Below are positions 1 to 9,720 of a DNA stretch of 64,000 bases, one piece after another. The notes below the pieces were generated by a model. The model ran no database searches and was not told where the DNA came from. It saw only the letters and a list, made by a program, of their open reading frames with translations. How positions within the stretch are numbered: the first letter of the stretch is position 1; each line of letters starts with the position of its first letter. Position numbers and translations under genes: made by a program. The DNA is from Apostichopus japonicus (lineage: Eukaryota > Echinodermata > Holothuroidea > Aspidochirotida > Stichopodidae): assembly GCF_037975245.1 (NCBI RefSeq), contig NC_092575.1, forward strand, positions 28,793,341 through 28,857,340, in the 5' to 3' direction.

Positions 1-162
1 ACTCAAAAACGTCTTTGCGAGTATACATTACGAGTTATAGCTGCTCTCTTAAAACACCATCGTATATACAACTTACAATGTTTTTACAGATTTTAACGTG
101 CAATCTGAGAAACTGCAGGCTTGAGACCCATATTTTAGGGCTAGGTATTCGCAGCATAAAAC

Positions 163-262
163 ACTCGGGAAGTGCCGTTTCTGGCCATCTGGGGGTTTGA
201 AAACCCCCAAAATTTTCTTGTACGCTCTGCGCCAACTGATGGTGGCGCTCCGCTTAGATAGT
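163..262 (+). repeat. ~100-bp GC-rich interspersed module, copy 1
   Basis: GGGAAGTGCC...ATCTGGGGG...TTTTCTTGTACGC, then GGTGGCGCTCCGCTTAGATA. The same module occurs at 5799-5900, 6161-6261, 7675-7785 (inverted), 8463-8563 and 9008-9108. Likely the conserved core of a hAT-type non-autonomous family. Confidence 0.75.
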
Positions 263-775
263 CTCCACACATTAGCCCCCCCCCCCCCCAATAATTTTCG
301 CGTTCCGCCGCGCCTGTCTGACAACGACGAAAGTTAACTTTGCTATGACGTCAACAGCCCAAAACTGGCGCTTGCCGAGAAGTTGGCAAAAAATCATTTC
401 CATGACAATATCGTAAACTGAAGTTTTGATTCCTGGTCCGGGGTATCCCAGTTCGCTCCTTGACCTTATCTTTCAAATCAACGAAGCTATGTATCTTACT
501 TATGTCATCTTTGACGTGTCTCTTCCTTAAATATGAGCAAGTGCTTGACAAAATTAAAACTTATCGTGATGTACCTATGCGACCCCTCCAACCCCCCCCC
601 CTCCCCTCACCGCACACACAGTCATGTAGGCGTAAATGTGTGCCTACCGTTTCCGAACCATCTATTCAGAACGAGGGTTGGGATGAGGTCTGATTGCATT
701 TAACAGAATTGGGTTGAGGTAGTCTTATTGCATTTGACAGAACTGTAGCAATCCAATACATAATATATATATAAA

Positions 776-924
776 TTACACACACAGCCTGCAACCGTCG
801 GTAATTAGACACTAGTGTACAGTCAATACATGCAGCTACGGTCAATACCCACAACACAGTGTACGTAACAGCGATGGATATCTCAGGTCCAGATAAAAGA
901 TAACAAGGTATCATGTTTCATTAA
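776..924 (+). repeat. Inverted repeat, left copy (partner 9571-9720)
   Basis: It contains ACCGTCGGTAATTAGACAC and TATCTCAGGTCCAG. The reverse complement of 9571-9720 follows the same order over about 145 bp with scattered mismatches and small indels. Either an interspersed family in opposite orientation or the arms of a larger rearranged element. Confidence 0.7.
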
Positions 925-1157
925 TGTCTTTACTAACAACTTACCTTAAGACATAACACACAAGTACTACAGTGCATTCCTACCATCCCCAACCAATTGT
1001 ACTCCTTTACAGAGATGAATGTGATCACATGAGTATTCTTAGAAAATATAACATGTGTTACATCACAATACAAGGATAAGCCTGATACCACATGCCGATC
1101 CATAGGAGCAGCCCCAAAAGCCATAATCTGCCAACAGTTACAACTGGTTTAATAAAT

Positions 1158-1187
1158 GCAGGGAGTTGTTCCATAACAACTCCCTGC
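1158..1187. repeat. Perfect 13-bp hairpin, 4-nt loop
   Basis: GCAGGGAGTTGTT and its exact complement AACAACTCCCTGC are separated by CCAT. No T-run or gene end accompanies it. It may be the centre of a foldback element. Confidence 0.7.
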
Positions 1188-1686
1188 TTAATGCCAGGAG
1201 CGATAACCCCTACATAATTCCCAGGGATTTAACTACCGCAATGGTTCCACACCGTCCACACAGAACTCCCATTGCTCAACAACTTTACAGTAACAGCGTT
1301 ACACTCTCCTCTACCTGAACTTCACCATATGCCCTCATATGGTACATGAAATATGAGATAAAACTACTTTAGACTGTAACGTTAGCAGATCAGACCTTTA
1401 GACCTGCCCCATAGATCACGGATAGGCCTTACCCAAATGACACTAGAATAAATTAAACCCACCCATGCTTACATTTTAACAATTATATTACTTACGGAAA
1501 CATACGGTTATTTGTTCTATTCATCCATACAGACACGTAGAACATAAACAATCCCGAATAAGAGTATTTGAACAAACGAGTCCATTGTAATATATTCCCC
1601 GCACAAATAAACATGGCAGATAGGTATGAAAACATATAAGGAACTTCAAGGTCACAATCCACGGGCATAACGGTCTGCCTCGGCTC

Positions 1687-1827
1687 TCAAGGTGTCTCCG
1701 AAACTGGGCCATAAGCAGGAGGCAACCGTGGTGGTATTGGGGCTACAGGAGGCGCAACCCCACCAAAAGCTGGAGTATACTCTGGGGGCACGAAGAACTG
1801 ATTATAAGCTCCGCCGAATGTCTGCAT
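1687..1827 (-). CDS. Small proline-rich ORF, 46 residues, unrecognised
   Basis: The minus-strand ATG frame begins MQTFGGAYNQFFVPPEYTPA and continues with Pro/Ala/Gly-rich sequence to TGA at 1687. A splice-acceptor-like TTGCATAG lies directly before the ATG. It may be an exon of a degenerate retroelement together with the ORF at 1954-2223. The function is unknown and it may not be translated. Confidence 0.2.
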   Translation of the reverse strand: MQTFGGAYNQFFVPPEYTPAFGGVAPPVAPIPPRLPPAYGPVSETP

Positions 1828-1953
1828 ACCTATGCAACAAACAATTGCTGGAAGAGTTTATTCCTACTATATACGGTACAGAGATCTTTGTACAGCTCCC
1901 AAATTAAAAACTAAACATAGAATGTAACTCCAGCTACCGATTGGAGCTGGTTA

Positions 1954-2223
1954 CTAACTCGGGTCGCTCCCGTCTGTTGCAACCCAGGTGAGCAACATCC
2001 CAATGGCTCTGCTCATCTCCCCGTAGTCCCTACCCCCTTTCCTGCACATTGGACGGAGATTATATCGAGTAGAAATTCCCTGCTGCTGTGGGCCTTCCAT
2101 TTTCCCCAATGGGGTCATTCTATCGTGTCCAAGCTGAATAGATGGGAGTCCCCTAGACGCCCCACAGTTTCTGCGCTTTGCACAAACTTGTGTTAATGCA
2201 ATGGAGGTAAACGACAAAGGCAA
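1954..2223 (-). CDS. Unrecognised ORF with YNLRP-like motif
   Basis: An 89-codon minus-strand frame containing STRYNLRPMCRKGG. A YNLRP-type motif is common near the end of LTR-retroelement polyproteins, but nothing else supports that here. It is followed 127 nt downstream by the proline-rich ORF on the same strand. Probably a transposon relic; low certainty. Confidence 0.2.
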   Translation of the reverse strand: MPLSFTSIALTQVCAKRRNCGASRGLPSIQLGHDRMTPLGKMEGPQQQGISTRYNLRPMCRKGGRDYGEMSRAIGMLLTWVATDGSDPS

Positions 2224-2265
2224 ATGAATATATATAATTGAAATCGCAATTCAGAACAGTGAAAT

Positions 2266-2312
2266 ACTTCCAGTCTCCACCGGGATTCGAACCCGGGCCT
2301 CCCACTTATATA
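2266..2312 (-). mobile_element. Truncated tRNA-like SINE (T-arm and tail)
   Basis: On the minus strand there is a perfect B box GGTTCGAATCC within a CCGGG...CCCGG stem. The 5' half is replaced by a TA/CATG microsatellite (2313-2352). Confidence 0.4.
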
Positions 2313-3849
2313 TAGATATACATGTACATGTACATATACATATTTATATATAGTTTTTCCCCCTTGTCGAATGATATTTACTCATAGCACGTACGGGAAA
2401 CTTACTTTACACAGTATCGATTTAGAATAACATATTATGAACATGATATATACATTTGATTTTTATAAATCATTATGTAAAGTAGTATAGGGAATGGGTG
2501 CATGAAGTTTAGACTTTTGTAAATACTTGAAACATACATTTAAATCTAAATAAAAACTGCTGTGACCGAAAAGTAACTGATATTGCATTGAGAGGGAGGG
2601 TTAAAGTAACATGACTTCTATGTCGTAGGAAACACTGCCACGCTTTTACATTACGCCGCGTAGATACAGTAGTATAGTGAGCGACTGGTGATCAAAGGTT
2701 ATATTTTGTTTATTCTGAGAAGAGAAGAGAAAAGAGAAGAGAAAGGTGAACGCGAACTGTAAACAACAATAAGAACTGCAAAGTTGTTCAACACAGTCCA
2801 GCAGTAACTCAGAAACGGTTTAATACCATAACCCAATAACAATTGGATCAAGAGGTCCAAGTGGTCCGCTCGTTTCTAATGCCGTTATGCAAGACATAAT
2901 GAAAGGCCTTTTCGGCATCTATGTATAGAGTGGAAGTGCAACTATTTGTAAATGAAGATTATACAAATTCACAGAAATACGGAAAATTTGGTTTCGTAAT
3001 AAAGAGATTATTTATTTCAAGGTGAGACAGAGTAATAATGTCAATGATGCGTGAAAAGACTGCTGATGCAAGAAAACGCCTGGTGGGAAGGCTAGTATTG
3101 GGTTTTGTACAGTCTTTGTTTGGTTTGGGGGTTGAGATGGCTTGGCAGAATTCCAAGGTGTGGGGAAACATCCAATACGCGGAGTTTCGGACAAAACAGT
3201 AGAATTTTCTTGTCAACGAAATAGGCGGGCGTTCTCAAGCATTGGTTAAACCACTACGTCGAATCTATAGGTGGAACGAGATTTACACATTTTTCGAAAG
3301 GCTGTTGTGAAGGTACGTAAGTTTGGAGAATTTTACAGGCTTAAAATAATCATGGATAATATAATTATATTATAATTATATTATAAATATATTATTTTGG
3401 TATTTGTAACAGTATAGTACAATTTTCGTCTTATTATGAACTTCTTTATTTCCTAAGTTTAGATCAATGTGAGGACTTAGGGGCCTATGTTTTTATATAT
3501 TATTACTATTTCTCATGGAGTTACAGTTAGCTTGAGTAAGTTTATTTCTTTCATGGAGGTAAAGAAGATATATAGAGGAAAGGCGCTGTTTGCGAGATCA
3601 CTGCAGCTGATCGCTGTGCTTTCTAAGATCATAATAACTGGCTTTAGTATGATGATTTACGATAAAATAAAACTCAAGCAGTATAGTGATCAATAAGTAA
3701 ACCATCTTGCATTATTTATAGAGAGTGGTTTTTGTTTATTTGTTAGAACAGATTGCATGTCAATCATAACGTACCGTATTCGTTAGATGGTCAGCCTGAG
3801 ACCTGAGTACTACATGTACGATAATCCCCTTTGTCTTATTCAACCAGGG

Positions 3850-3917
3850 AGTGTTTGCTCAGTGGCTAACGCCGGTGCCTTTCAATCATAAAGTCTCGAG
3901 TTCGAGTCACTTCGAGT
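3850..3917 (+). mobile_element. tRNA-derived SINE fragment
   Basis: An A-box-like TTGCTCAGTGGCTAACGC (3855-3872) and a B-box-like GAGTTCGAGTC (3898-3908) lie at tRNA spacing. A hAT-like element begins directly after it at about 3918. Confidence 0.45.
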
Positions 3918-4205
3918 CAAGGGCGTAGGAACCGGGGGGCTGGGGGGCGCCACCTCCCCCAGTGAAAAATATGGGGGGGGGGCGGAAGTATCATTCCGCC
4001 CCCCCCCCCCCGCTCCGCAAGTCAGAAAACCCCTTTTTCATTTCCAAATGAGAAAAAAATCTCATTTGGAGCACCAAATTGCATTTAAGGCCAGGTGAAA
4101 ATGCAAAATTCTTTACAAAATGGAGTGGGAGTTAAAGTGTGCTATATTGCACCAAATTGCATCTGAGGCTACCTGGAAATGCAAAAAATTCCAGTATTCC
4201 TAAAT
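3918..4205 (+). mobile_element. hAT-like MITE, 5' part (family of 17096-17423)
   Basis: Starts CAAGGGCGTAGGAACCGG and shares with 17096-17350 a poly-C/G block, GAAAACCCCTTTTTCATTTC, an AAATGAG...CTCATTT snapback, and TTGCACCAAATTGCATCTGA. The right terminus seen in the other copy is absent, so this one is 3'-truncated. Confidence 0.7.
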
Positions 4206-4370
4206 AGCAATAAACTTCCTGTCGAATTTCTACACACCAAATATAATTTCTAGATGTTCAGGTCAAGTTGGATGGCAATCCCTTAACCACTTTGGTATAC
4301 TATACTTAGCCCACCGATATATATGTATTTACACTTTAATAGTTTTCACCCAAATAATCTCAAGAGTTCT

Positions 4371-4569
4371 ATTGTTTACAGCCAATGCCTTAGACGCATT
4401 TGCCTTAAACGCATTTGCTCCAACCCACGTGATTTTGAACACCAGGTATCCATTTTAACTGGTTATTTCTTGAACGTCGGATACTGACCCCATTCACTTA
4501 ATTAGACAGGGTATTTCCAGGGCCCACAAGTTGAGCCGTGAAGACTTATTAAAATACAAGTCCAAAAGT
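4371..4569 (+). repeat. Inverted repeat, left copy (partner 9168-9347)
   Basis: Begins ATTGTTTACAGCCAATGCC and ends ACAAGTCCAAAAGT. The reverse complement of 9168-9347 matches it in order (GCATTTGCTCC, CACCAGGTATCCATTTTAAC, TTATTTCTTGAACGTC). About 200 bp, clearly one family. Confidence 0.8.
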
Positions 4570-4677
4570 ACTAACACACACAGTCCGATTGTTACCAATT
4601 ACAACCCCTCATCAAATGCTTTATGAGCTCTATCAAACAGGAATTTGCTGTATTCCAAGACGATCAGTCTGTAGGAG

Positions 4678-4875
4678 AATCGTTTAAGGTATATCCCCAT
4701 GCTAGCGTTTCGTCAACACCCCAACCTTAGATTTCTACTCACTTCCTCCAGACTCCCTTATTTAGTTTCCACCTACGCAGGCAATTTCCATTGCGGTAAA
4801 CCTCGATGCCAAATATGCCCCCATGTTACCCCAGGCACCGAGGTCAAACTTCCCAATGTTGACTTTCCCAATATA
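4678..4875 (+). pseudogene. Penelope-like element fragment (linker region)
   Basis: The frame reads PMLAFRQHPNLRFLLTSSRL, then [12 protein letters not shown]. This is the connector between reverse transcriptase and GIY-YIG nuclease in Penelope-like elements (RxxPNLRxxLxxSxLP and the CGxPRCxxC cysteine motif). The frame is open only from just after a stop near 4675. Neither the RT core nor the GIY-YIG domain is present, and a TA-rich microsatellite replaces what should follow. Confidence 0.6.
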
Positions 4876-4882
4876 TATGTAT

Positions 4883-4943
<61 letters not shown>

Positions 4944-5010
4944 ACATATATATATATAAACACATATATATATATAAACACATATATATATATATATAAA
5001 CACATATATA
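4883..5010. repeat. TA microsatellite with AAACACA interruptions
   Basis: A long (TA)n run followed by four blocks of TATATA separated by AACACA. The peptides read from it on either strand are artefacts. Confidence 0.95.
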
Positions 5011-5052
5011 GATAGATAAATTAAGGACCCCCCCCCCACAAAATAAAATTCA

Positions 5053-5094
5053 CTTCACGACCGGTTTCGTCCTCTTCGGGCTCATCAGACGAAG
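5053..5094 (-). ncRNA. Candidate hammerhead ribozyme
   Basis: On the minus strand the order is stem I strand CUUCGU, core CUGAUGA, a stem II region GCCCGAAGAGGAC, core GAA, then the short palindrome ACCGGU, C at the cleavage position, and the closing strand GUGAAG. CUUCGU and GUGAAG can form 6 pairs (two of them G-U). All invariant core bases (CUGAUGA, GAA, A-U closing pair, H17 as C) are present. Stem II has one C-A mismatch, so activity may be weak. A very short palindromic stem III is what is known for hammerheads of metazoan retroelements, which act as dimers. Confidence 0.5.
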
Positions 5095-5096
5095 GT

Positions 5097-5164
5097 ATAG
5101 GAATCGAACCACGGATCTTGTGTCACAGACCGAAATCCGTACCACTCGACCACAGTGATTCCAC
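5097..5164 (-). mobile_element. tRNA-derived SINE head (pol III A and B boxes)
   Basis: On the minus strand the region reads like a degenerate tRNA: an A-box-like TGGTCGAGTGGT, then an anticodon-arm-like stretch, then GGTTCGATTCC, which fits the B box GGTTCGANTCC exactly. A candidate hammerhead ribozyme follows within a few bases. No complete cloverleaf is claimed. It is best read as the promoter part of a SINE. Confidence 0.6.
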
Positions 5165-5184
5165 TGGTATTTATATACTAACCA

Positions 5185-5375
5185 GGCGCGTATCCAGTGG
5201 GGGGCGTTGGGGCGCGCGCCCCCCGGGTAAGAAAAAGAGGAGAGAAGGGGAAAAGATGGGGGGAAGAGGAGGAAGGAAGGGAAAAGAAAAAGAAGAAAGA
5301 GAGAAAAAGGAGAAAAGGAGGGAGCAGAAAAAAACGCCAAGACACCGGAAAGAGATAGAGGAACAGTGAAATTAT
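5185..5375 (+). mobile_element. hAT-like MITE end (CAGGCGCGTATCCAG)
   Basis: Begins CAGGCGCGTATCCAGTGG, then GGGGCGCGCGCCCCCCGGGTAAGAAAAAGAG and a purine-rich tail. The same start is seen at 24119, and its complement CTGGATACGCGCCTG closes another copy at 9134-9148. Open frames in the purine tract are compositional artefacts. Confidence 0.55.
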
Positions 5376-5798
5376 TACAGCGCTGATCCCTATTATATAC
5401 ACAGGGTAGCCAGTGGTGGATTTTGGATTTCGGAAGGGTCGTGCGACTCAGCCTACCCCTTACACCGACAACTCCATTTTTCCTTTGTGGTCAGCAAAAC
5501 GGACTGAGTGCGAACAAAACAATCTTTAACAACTCACACTGTGTGTTGCCAATTTGAGCTAGCTTCAATTTTATTATATTTATCCGTGCACAGTTGTTAA
5601 ATATAGGACGGAAATCGCATTTGCGGCAGTCTATAATTGTTTTCTGGGAGAGGACCCCAGACCCATCGTATATTCAAAAGTCTACTTGGATTATCTGTCC
5701 CCTGATTTTTTTCTGCAGACGCCCATGTATTTCCCCAAACTAAATTTCTAACCCATGAGATTTAAAGCTTAAGGAGGTTTGGGAGCAGCATCATTGGG

Positions 5799-5900
5799 TC
5801 TGGGAAGTGTTATTTCCGGCGATCTGGGAGGTATATTTGCCAAAAAAAATCTTGCACGCTACGCGCGAACCCGTGGTCGCGCTCCGCTTAGATATTATCA
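5799..5900 (+). repeat. GC-rich interspersed module, copy 2
   Basis: GGGAAGTGTTATTTCCGGCG through CGCTCCGCTTAGATA; diverged from copy 1 in the middle. Confidence 0.7.
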
Positions 5901-6005
5901 GAGAACAAACACGCGTCCCCACCACTATCCAAGACTGATCAGCGCCCATGCACCAACAAATTAACTGTGTTTGAATTTTCGAAAATTCCCTGACTATCAT
6001 TCTTA

Positions 6006-6080
6006 CATGGGCGGCGATCATGTGGGGGGGGGGGGCGGCGGGGGACATGTCCCCCCAATATTTTAGGTGGCATAGTTTTT
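6006..6080 (+). repeat. GGCGGCGATCATG element end, copy 1
   Basis: ACATGGGCGGCGATCATG, a G/C run, then GGGACATGTCCCCCCAATAT and TTTAGGTGG. A second copy is at 6832-6905. They look like terminal segments of a MITE family. Confidence 0.6.
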
Positions 6081-6160
6081 TTTTAGCATAGTTTTTTTAT
6101 TTTTTTATGATATCGCTAGTAATTTCAAACTAGAAAATGCTTAGATGCAACTTACAAGGC

Positions 6161-6261
6161 CTGGGAAGTGCCATTTCCAGCGATCTGAGAGGCATTTTCG
6201 GCCAAAATTTTCTTTTGCGCTTCGCGCCAACACATAGTGGCGCTAAGCTTAGATAGTTTGC
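6161..6261 (+). repeat. GC-rich interspersed module, copy 3
   Basis: CTGGGAAGTGCCATTTCCAG through GGCGCTAAGCTTAGATAG. Confidence 0.7.
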
Positions 6262-6386
6262 CTACAAGCTTTGCCTCTCCCTTGTGCAAATTCCTCACAA
6301 GGCGCCTTTCTAACCGTGTCACAATTTGTTACTATATATGACCGAAAGTAGTTTTTACTTTTTTTTTTCGAAATGAATAGCTAAAC

Positions 6387-6703
6387 CAGGGTTGTCCAAC
6401 CTACGGCCCGCGGGTCACAGTCCGGCCCGCTGCAGGGTTGCGTCCGGCCCGCCAGAGATGCTCTACGGTGCGAAATTTTAGTAAGCAGATTTATTGGTAA
6501 CAATTTGAAGCTATATAATCAATCATTCGAACTTTCTGGGTCCATAAAACTGCATACAGGTCAGTCTCACCGGAGAGTGGGGGGGGGGGGGAGCTGAACT
6601 TTATTCATCTGTTTTATCAGGAAGGAAAATAAATTCAAGCGGCCCCCTCCTTCATCAAAATCATTCCATGTGGCCCGCCTCTGCAAAAGGTTGGACAACA
6701 CTG
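6387..6703 (+). mobile_element. hAT MITE, 317 bp, with 8-bp target duplication
   Basis: Inverted termini CAGGGTTGTCCAACCT and AGGTTGGACAACACTG match at 15 of 16 positions. The flanking 8-bp duplication is AGCTAAAC (6379-6386) and AGCTAGAC (6704-6711), one mismatch. An 8-bp duplication and CAG...CTG ends are the hAT signature. It encodes no transposase, and internal GGCCCG-rich blocks repeat near both ends. Confidence 0.85.
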
Positions 6704-6778
6704 AGCTAGACGGACCTCATCCGTAATGAATTTTGGTTTGCCGATAAAAAAGGGAAAATAGGGCTGTAGCAACCATAT

Positions 6779-6831
<53 letters not shown>

Positions 6832-6905
6832 CATGGGCGGCGATCATGGGGGGGGGGCGGGTGGGGGACATGTCCTCCCATATTTTAGGTGGGATATACG
6901 GTAGT
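6832..6905 (+). repeat. GGCGGCGATCATG element end, copy 2
   Basis: The same order of motifs as 6006-6080, preceded by a (TA)n run at 6776-6826. Confidence 0.6.
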
Positions 6906-7260
6906 ATCTAATATCCCCCCCCATATTTGGTGGCATAATTTTTATGTGTGGCTATAAATAGAAAATAATGCGTGAGATTATTTATCCAAATCATATTTGG
7001 CGGTGGCTAAAACTTCATCCAACACATGCTGCATGAGGTAAAGGACGCTCCGTGGTCGTTTCTGTGACCGTGACAGTATAGCACGTTGTCACTCATGATT
7101 ATTATCATAATGTCTGTACATCTCTTGTGTATGCATAAGTGCATCGAGGTACATTTTTACCTCCATGATGAGTGTAAGTACGTACAATCATATATATGAT
7201 CATGGAGGTAAAAACTGATCCACATCGATATGGTTTCACTGGGTTTCCATTTGGCCTGTT

Positions 7261-7907
7261 CAAGGGCGGCGGAAGCACTTTTAATCTGGGGGGGCACCGA
7301 CATCAAAGGGCACTTTGCAGAAATTCGATTGGACTGATGCAGCCTTATATTTAGTACCCTTTATAACTCTTATTGTATTATCTTATTTGCGTATACACAT
7401 TACTCCATCAACCCCCCCTCCCCCACTCAAGGAAAATATGCATACTAGCACTGTAATATCCAATGTGCAAATTGGGAAACAAGGAACAAGTTTTCTTTTG
7501 AGACAAAATGAGGTGAAATCATGCTAGTTGCTAAAGTAGGAATCTTCCGAATTAGAGTTAATTTCTTGTTAATATCTTAACAATTTTTTTTTATTCGAAA
7601 TAGCTTTGAGTTTCAGCCACAGAAATTCATTAAAAGTCAGGGGCGTAGCCAGGATTTGCAAAGTTGTATGCACGACTATCTGAGCGGAGCGCCACCATCG
7701 GTTGGCGCGGAGCGTACAAGAAATTTTTTAGTTTTACAAACCCCTCAGATGGCCGGAAACGGCCCTTCCCGAGTGTTCATTCTGGTTCCGTGGCCTCTTG
7801 CTAACTTGAGACACCTCAATTTTTATGTAGAAAAAGGGCACATTTTTAACCTGAGGAAAAGTGGGGGGGCACGTGCCCCCTGTGCCCCCCCGGTTCCGCC
7901 GCCCTTG
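7261..7907 (+). mobile_element. hAT MITE, 647 bp, perfect termini and target duplication
   Basis: The 14-bp inverted termini CAAGGGCGGCGGAA and TTCCGCCGCCCTTG are exact. The 8-bp target duplication GGCCTGTT is exact on both sides (7253-7260, 7908-7915). A second element starting CAGGGGCGTAGCCAGG at about 7639 and containing the inverted GC-rich module is nested inside. No transposase is encoded. Confidence 0.88.
7639..7790 (-). mobile_element. Nested hAT-like fragment with GC-rich module (inverted)
   Basis: Begins CAGGGGCGTAGCCAGG on the plus strand; the GC-rich module (7675-7785) runs on the minus strand. Its inner end is not clear. Confidence 0.5.
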
Positions 7908-8116
7908 GGCCTGTTTCCTACAAGATTTCTAACCGCAGGCGCGTAGCCAAGGGGGGGGGGGTGGAGCGAAGGGTGGAGACCGCCCCTCCCCCTCGAGCAT
8001 ATTTTGTTGGTATTTTTTGGTGATATCGAAGTTTTATAGTAGCCGTTATAAGAGGTTTTAATATTTGTTCACCAATAAATTAACTGTGTCTGAATTTTCG
8101 AAAATTCCTTGACCAA

Positions 8117-8569
8117 CATTCTTCATCATACTTCCCTCTACTCGTGCAATTTTGACCCGTCTGTTAGGGGTTAAAGGGGGTTTTTCTATATTGGTTGTCC
8201 ATAGATGAAATTTTGTGCAACATTATGGGTATGTTTTGAAGTGAATTATTATTCAAATTCTTAACAAATAATGGGCTTAAAACCTTGAAAAGTGGGGCTG
8301 ACGGGTATTGTGGGGCGTTACGTAGAATTACTTACAAAAGTAATGATCCACAGATGATGTGTGACTGGTGATAATCTTGAAAAGGGTTATGAATGAAAAA
8401 AAAAACTATTGGGAAAAACTAGGTTCTCGGGCAAAAGTGTACATCTGGTTGGTCATTTTCAAGCCAGAGAAGTGCCTTTTCCGGTGATCTGGGGGGCTAT
8501 CAAAACCAGAAATTTTCTTGTACGCTGCGCGCCAACCAATGGTGGCGCTCCGCTTTGATAGTAATTCGC
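8117..8569 (+). repeat. Direct duplication, copy 1 (partner 8621-9112)
   Basis: CATTCTTCATCATACTTCCC through GATAGTAATTCGC is repeated in the same order 504 bp downstream, with substitutions and short indels. It contains GC-rich module copy 5 at 8463-8563. Confidence 0.8.
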
Positions 8570-8620
8570 CTGCACCCAAGCAAAGGTCCCCCCAACATTT
8601 TAAACAAATCGCCGCCCCTG

Positions 8621-9112
8621 CATTCTTAAACATACTTCCCTCCACTCGTGCAATTTTGACCGGTCTGTTAGGGGTTGAAGGAGGTTTTTTTTATATTGGT
8701 TGTTCATAGATGAAAATTTGTGCAATATTTTGGGTATGTTTTAAAGTAAATTTATTTCACGAGAAATGTGAATTTTCAAATTCTGAACAAATAAATGGCT
8801 TCAAACATTAAAAAGTGGGGCTAACGGGTATTGTGGGCCGCGACGTAGAATGACCTACAAAAGCAATGACCCACGAGAGATGGGATGAGGTCGAACATGA
8901 TGTGTGACTGGTGACGAATCTTCAAAAAGGTTATGGATGGAAAAAAAAACTATTGGGACATACTTGGTTCTCAGGCAAAAGTGTACATCTGGTTGGTCAT
9001 TTTCAAGCCCGAGATGTGCCATTTCCGATGATCTGGGGGGTATCAAACCCAGAAATTTTCTTGTACGCTGCGCGCCAACCGATGGTGGCGCTCCGCTTAG
9101 ATAGTAATTCGC
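8621..9112 (+). repeat. Direct duplication, copy 2 (partner 8117-8569)
   Basis: The same sequence as copy 1 with about 40 nt extra near 8757-8900. It contains GC-rich module copy 6 and ends next to a hAT-like terminus at 9134-9148. Confidence 0.8.
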
Positions 9113-9167
9113 GCCCCCCGGGTTAGAAAATCCTGGATACGCGCCTGCTAACAGTATGCGTGTCTTA

Positions 9168-9347
9168 TGACTTTTGGACTTGTTTTTTCCTCACGGTTCA
9201 ATTGTCGGTCCTAGAAATATCCTGTCTATTTAAATGAAGGGGGTATCTGACGTTCAAGAAATAATGAGTTAAAATGGATACCTGGTGTTAATAATCACGT
9301 GGTTCGGAGCAAATGCGTTTGAGTCTAGGGCATTGGCTGTAAACAAT
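9168..9347 (-). repeat. Inverted repeat, right copy (partner 4371-4569)
   Basis: The inverted copy of 4371-4569, lying just outside a hAT-like terminus (CTGGATACGCGCCTG, 9134-9148). Confidence 0.8.
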
Positions 9348-9570
9348 AAAAACAAAGAAAATTCTGCGGCCCTTTAAAAATCGATGACCCTGGGCCATGC
9401 TCGATGCCGTGATGTTTTGGTATGTATTCAAGTGTGATTTTTGCGTAATCGATATACTGTTTCAAAGGCATTGAAGACTCGCCCCAAACCGCGTGCGGCC
9501 ATCTGAAAAAGTTAACTTTCTGTTGCTTGCAAGTGACGTTTTGTTCGTGTCGCTACAAAATGCAGACAAT

Positions 9571-9720
9571 AATGAAACGTGATACCTTGTTATCTTTAGC
9601 TGGACCTGAGATGTCCATCGCTGTATCTTTTATACACTTTGCTGTGGGTATTGATCGCAGCTGTATGTACTGACTGTACACTAGTGTCTAATTACCGACG
9701 GTAGCAAGTTATTGTGTGTG
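9571..9720 (-). repeat. Inverted repeat, right copy (partner 776-924)
   Basis: Read on the minus strand it matches 776-924, including the ATACCTTGTTATC block (complement of GATAACAAGGTAT) and the ATTAGACACTAGTGTACAGT block. Confidence 0.7.

Larger units (their letters stand above)
331..3849. other. No recognisable gene apart from relics listed
   Basis: AT-rich unique sequence with poly-C runs (591-606), purine runs (2714-2746) and short AT palindromes (3355-3392). Open frames in it are short and match nothing I recognise. One arm of a long-range inverted repeat lies at 776-924. Confidence 0.5.

Noticed and set aside
5118-5369. Gly/Arg/Lys-rich frame
   Set aside because: A purine-rich tail of a hAT-like element; compositional artefact.
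6635-6871. Frame of Tyr-Ile repeats on the minus strand
   Set aside because: Reads through a (TA)n microsatellite and MITE ends.
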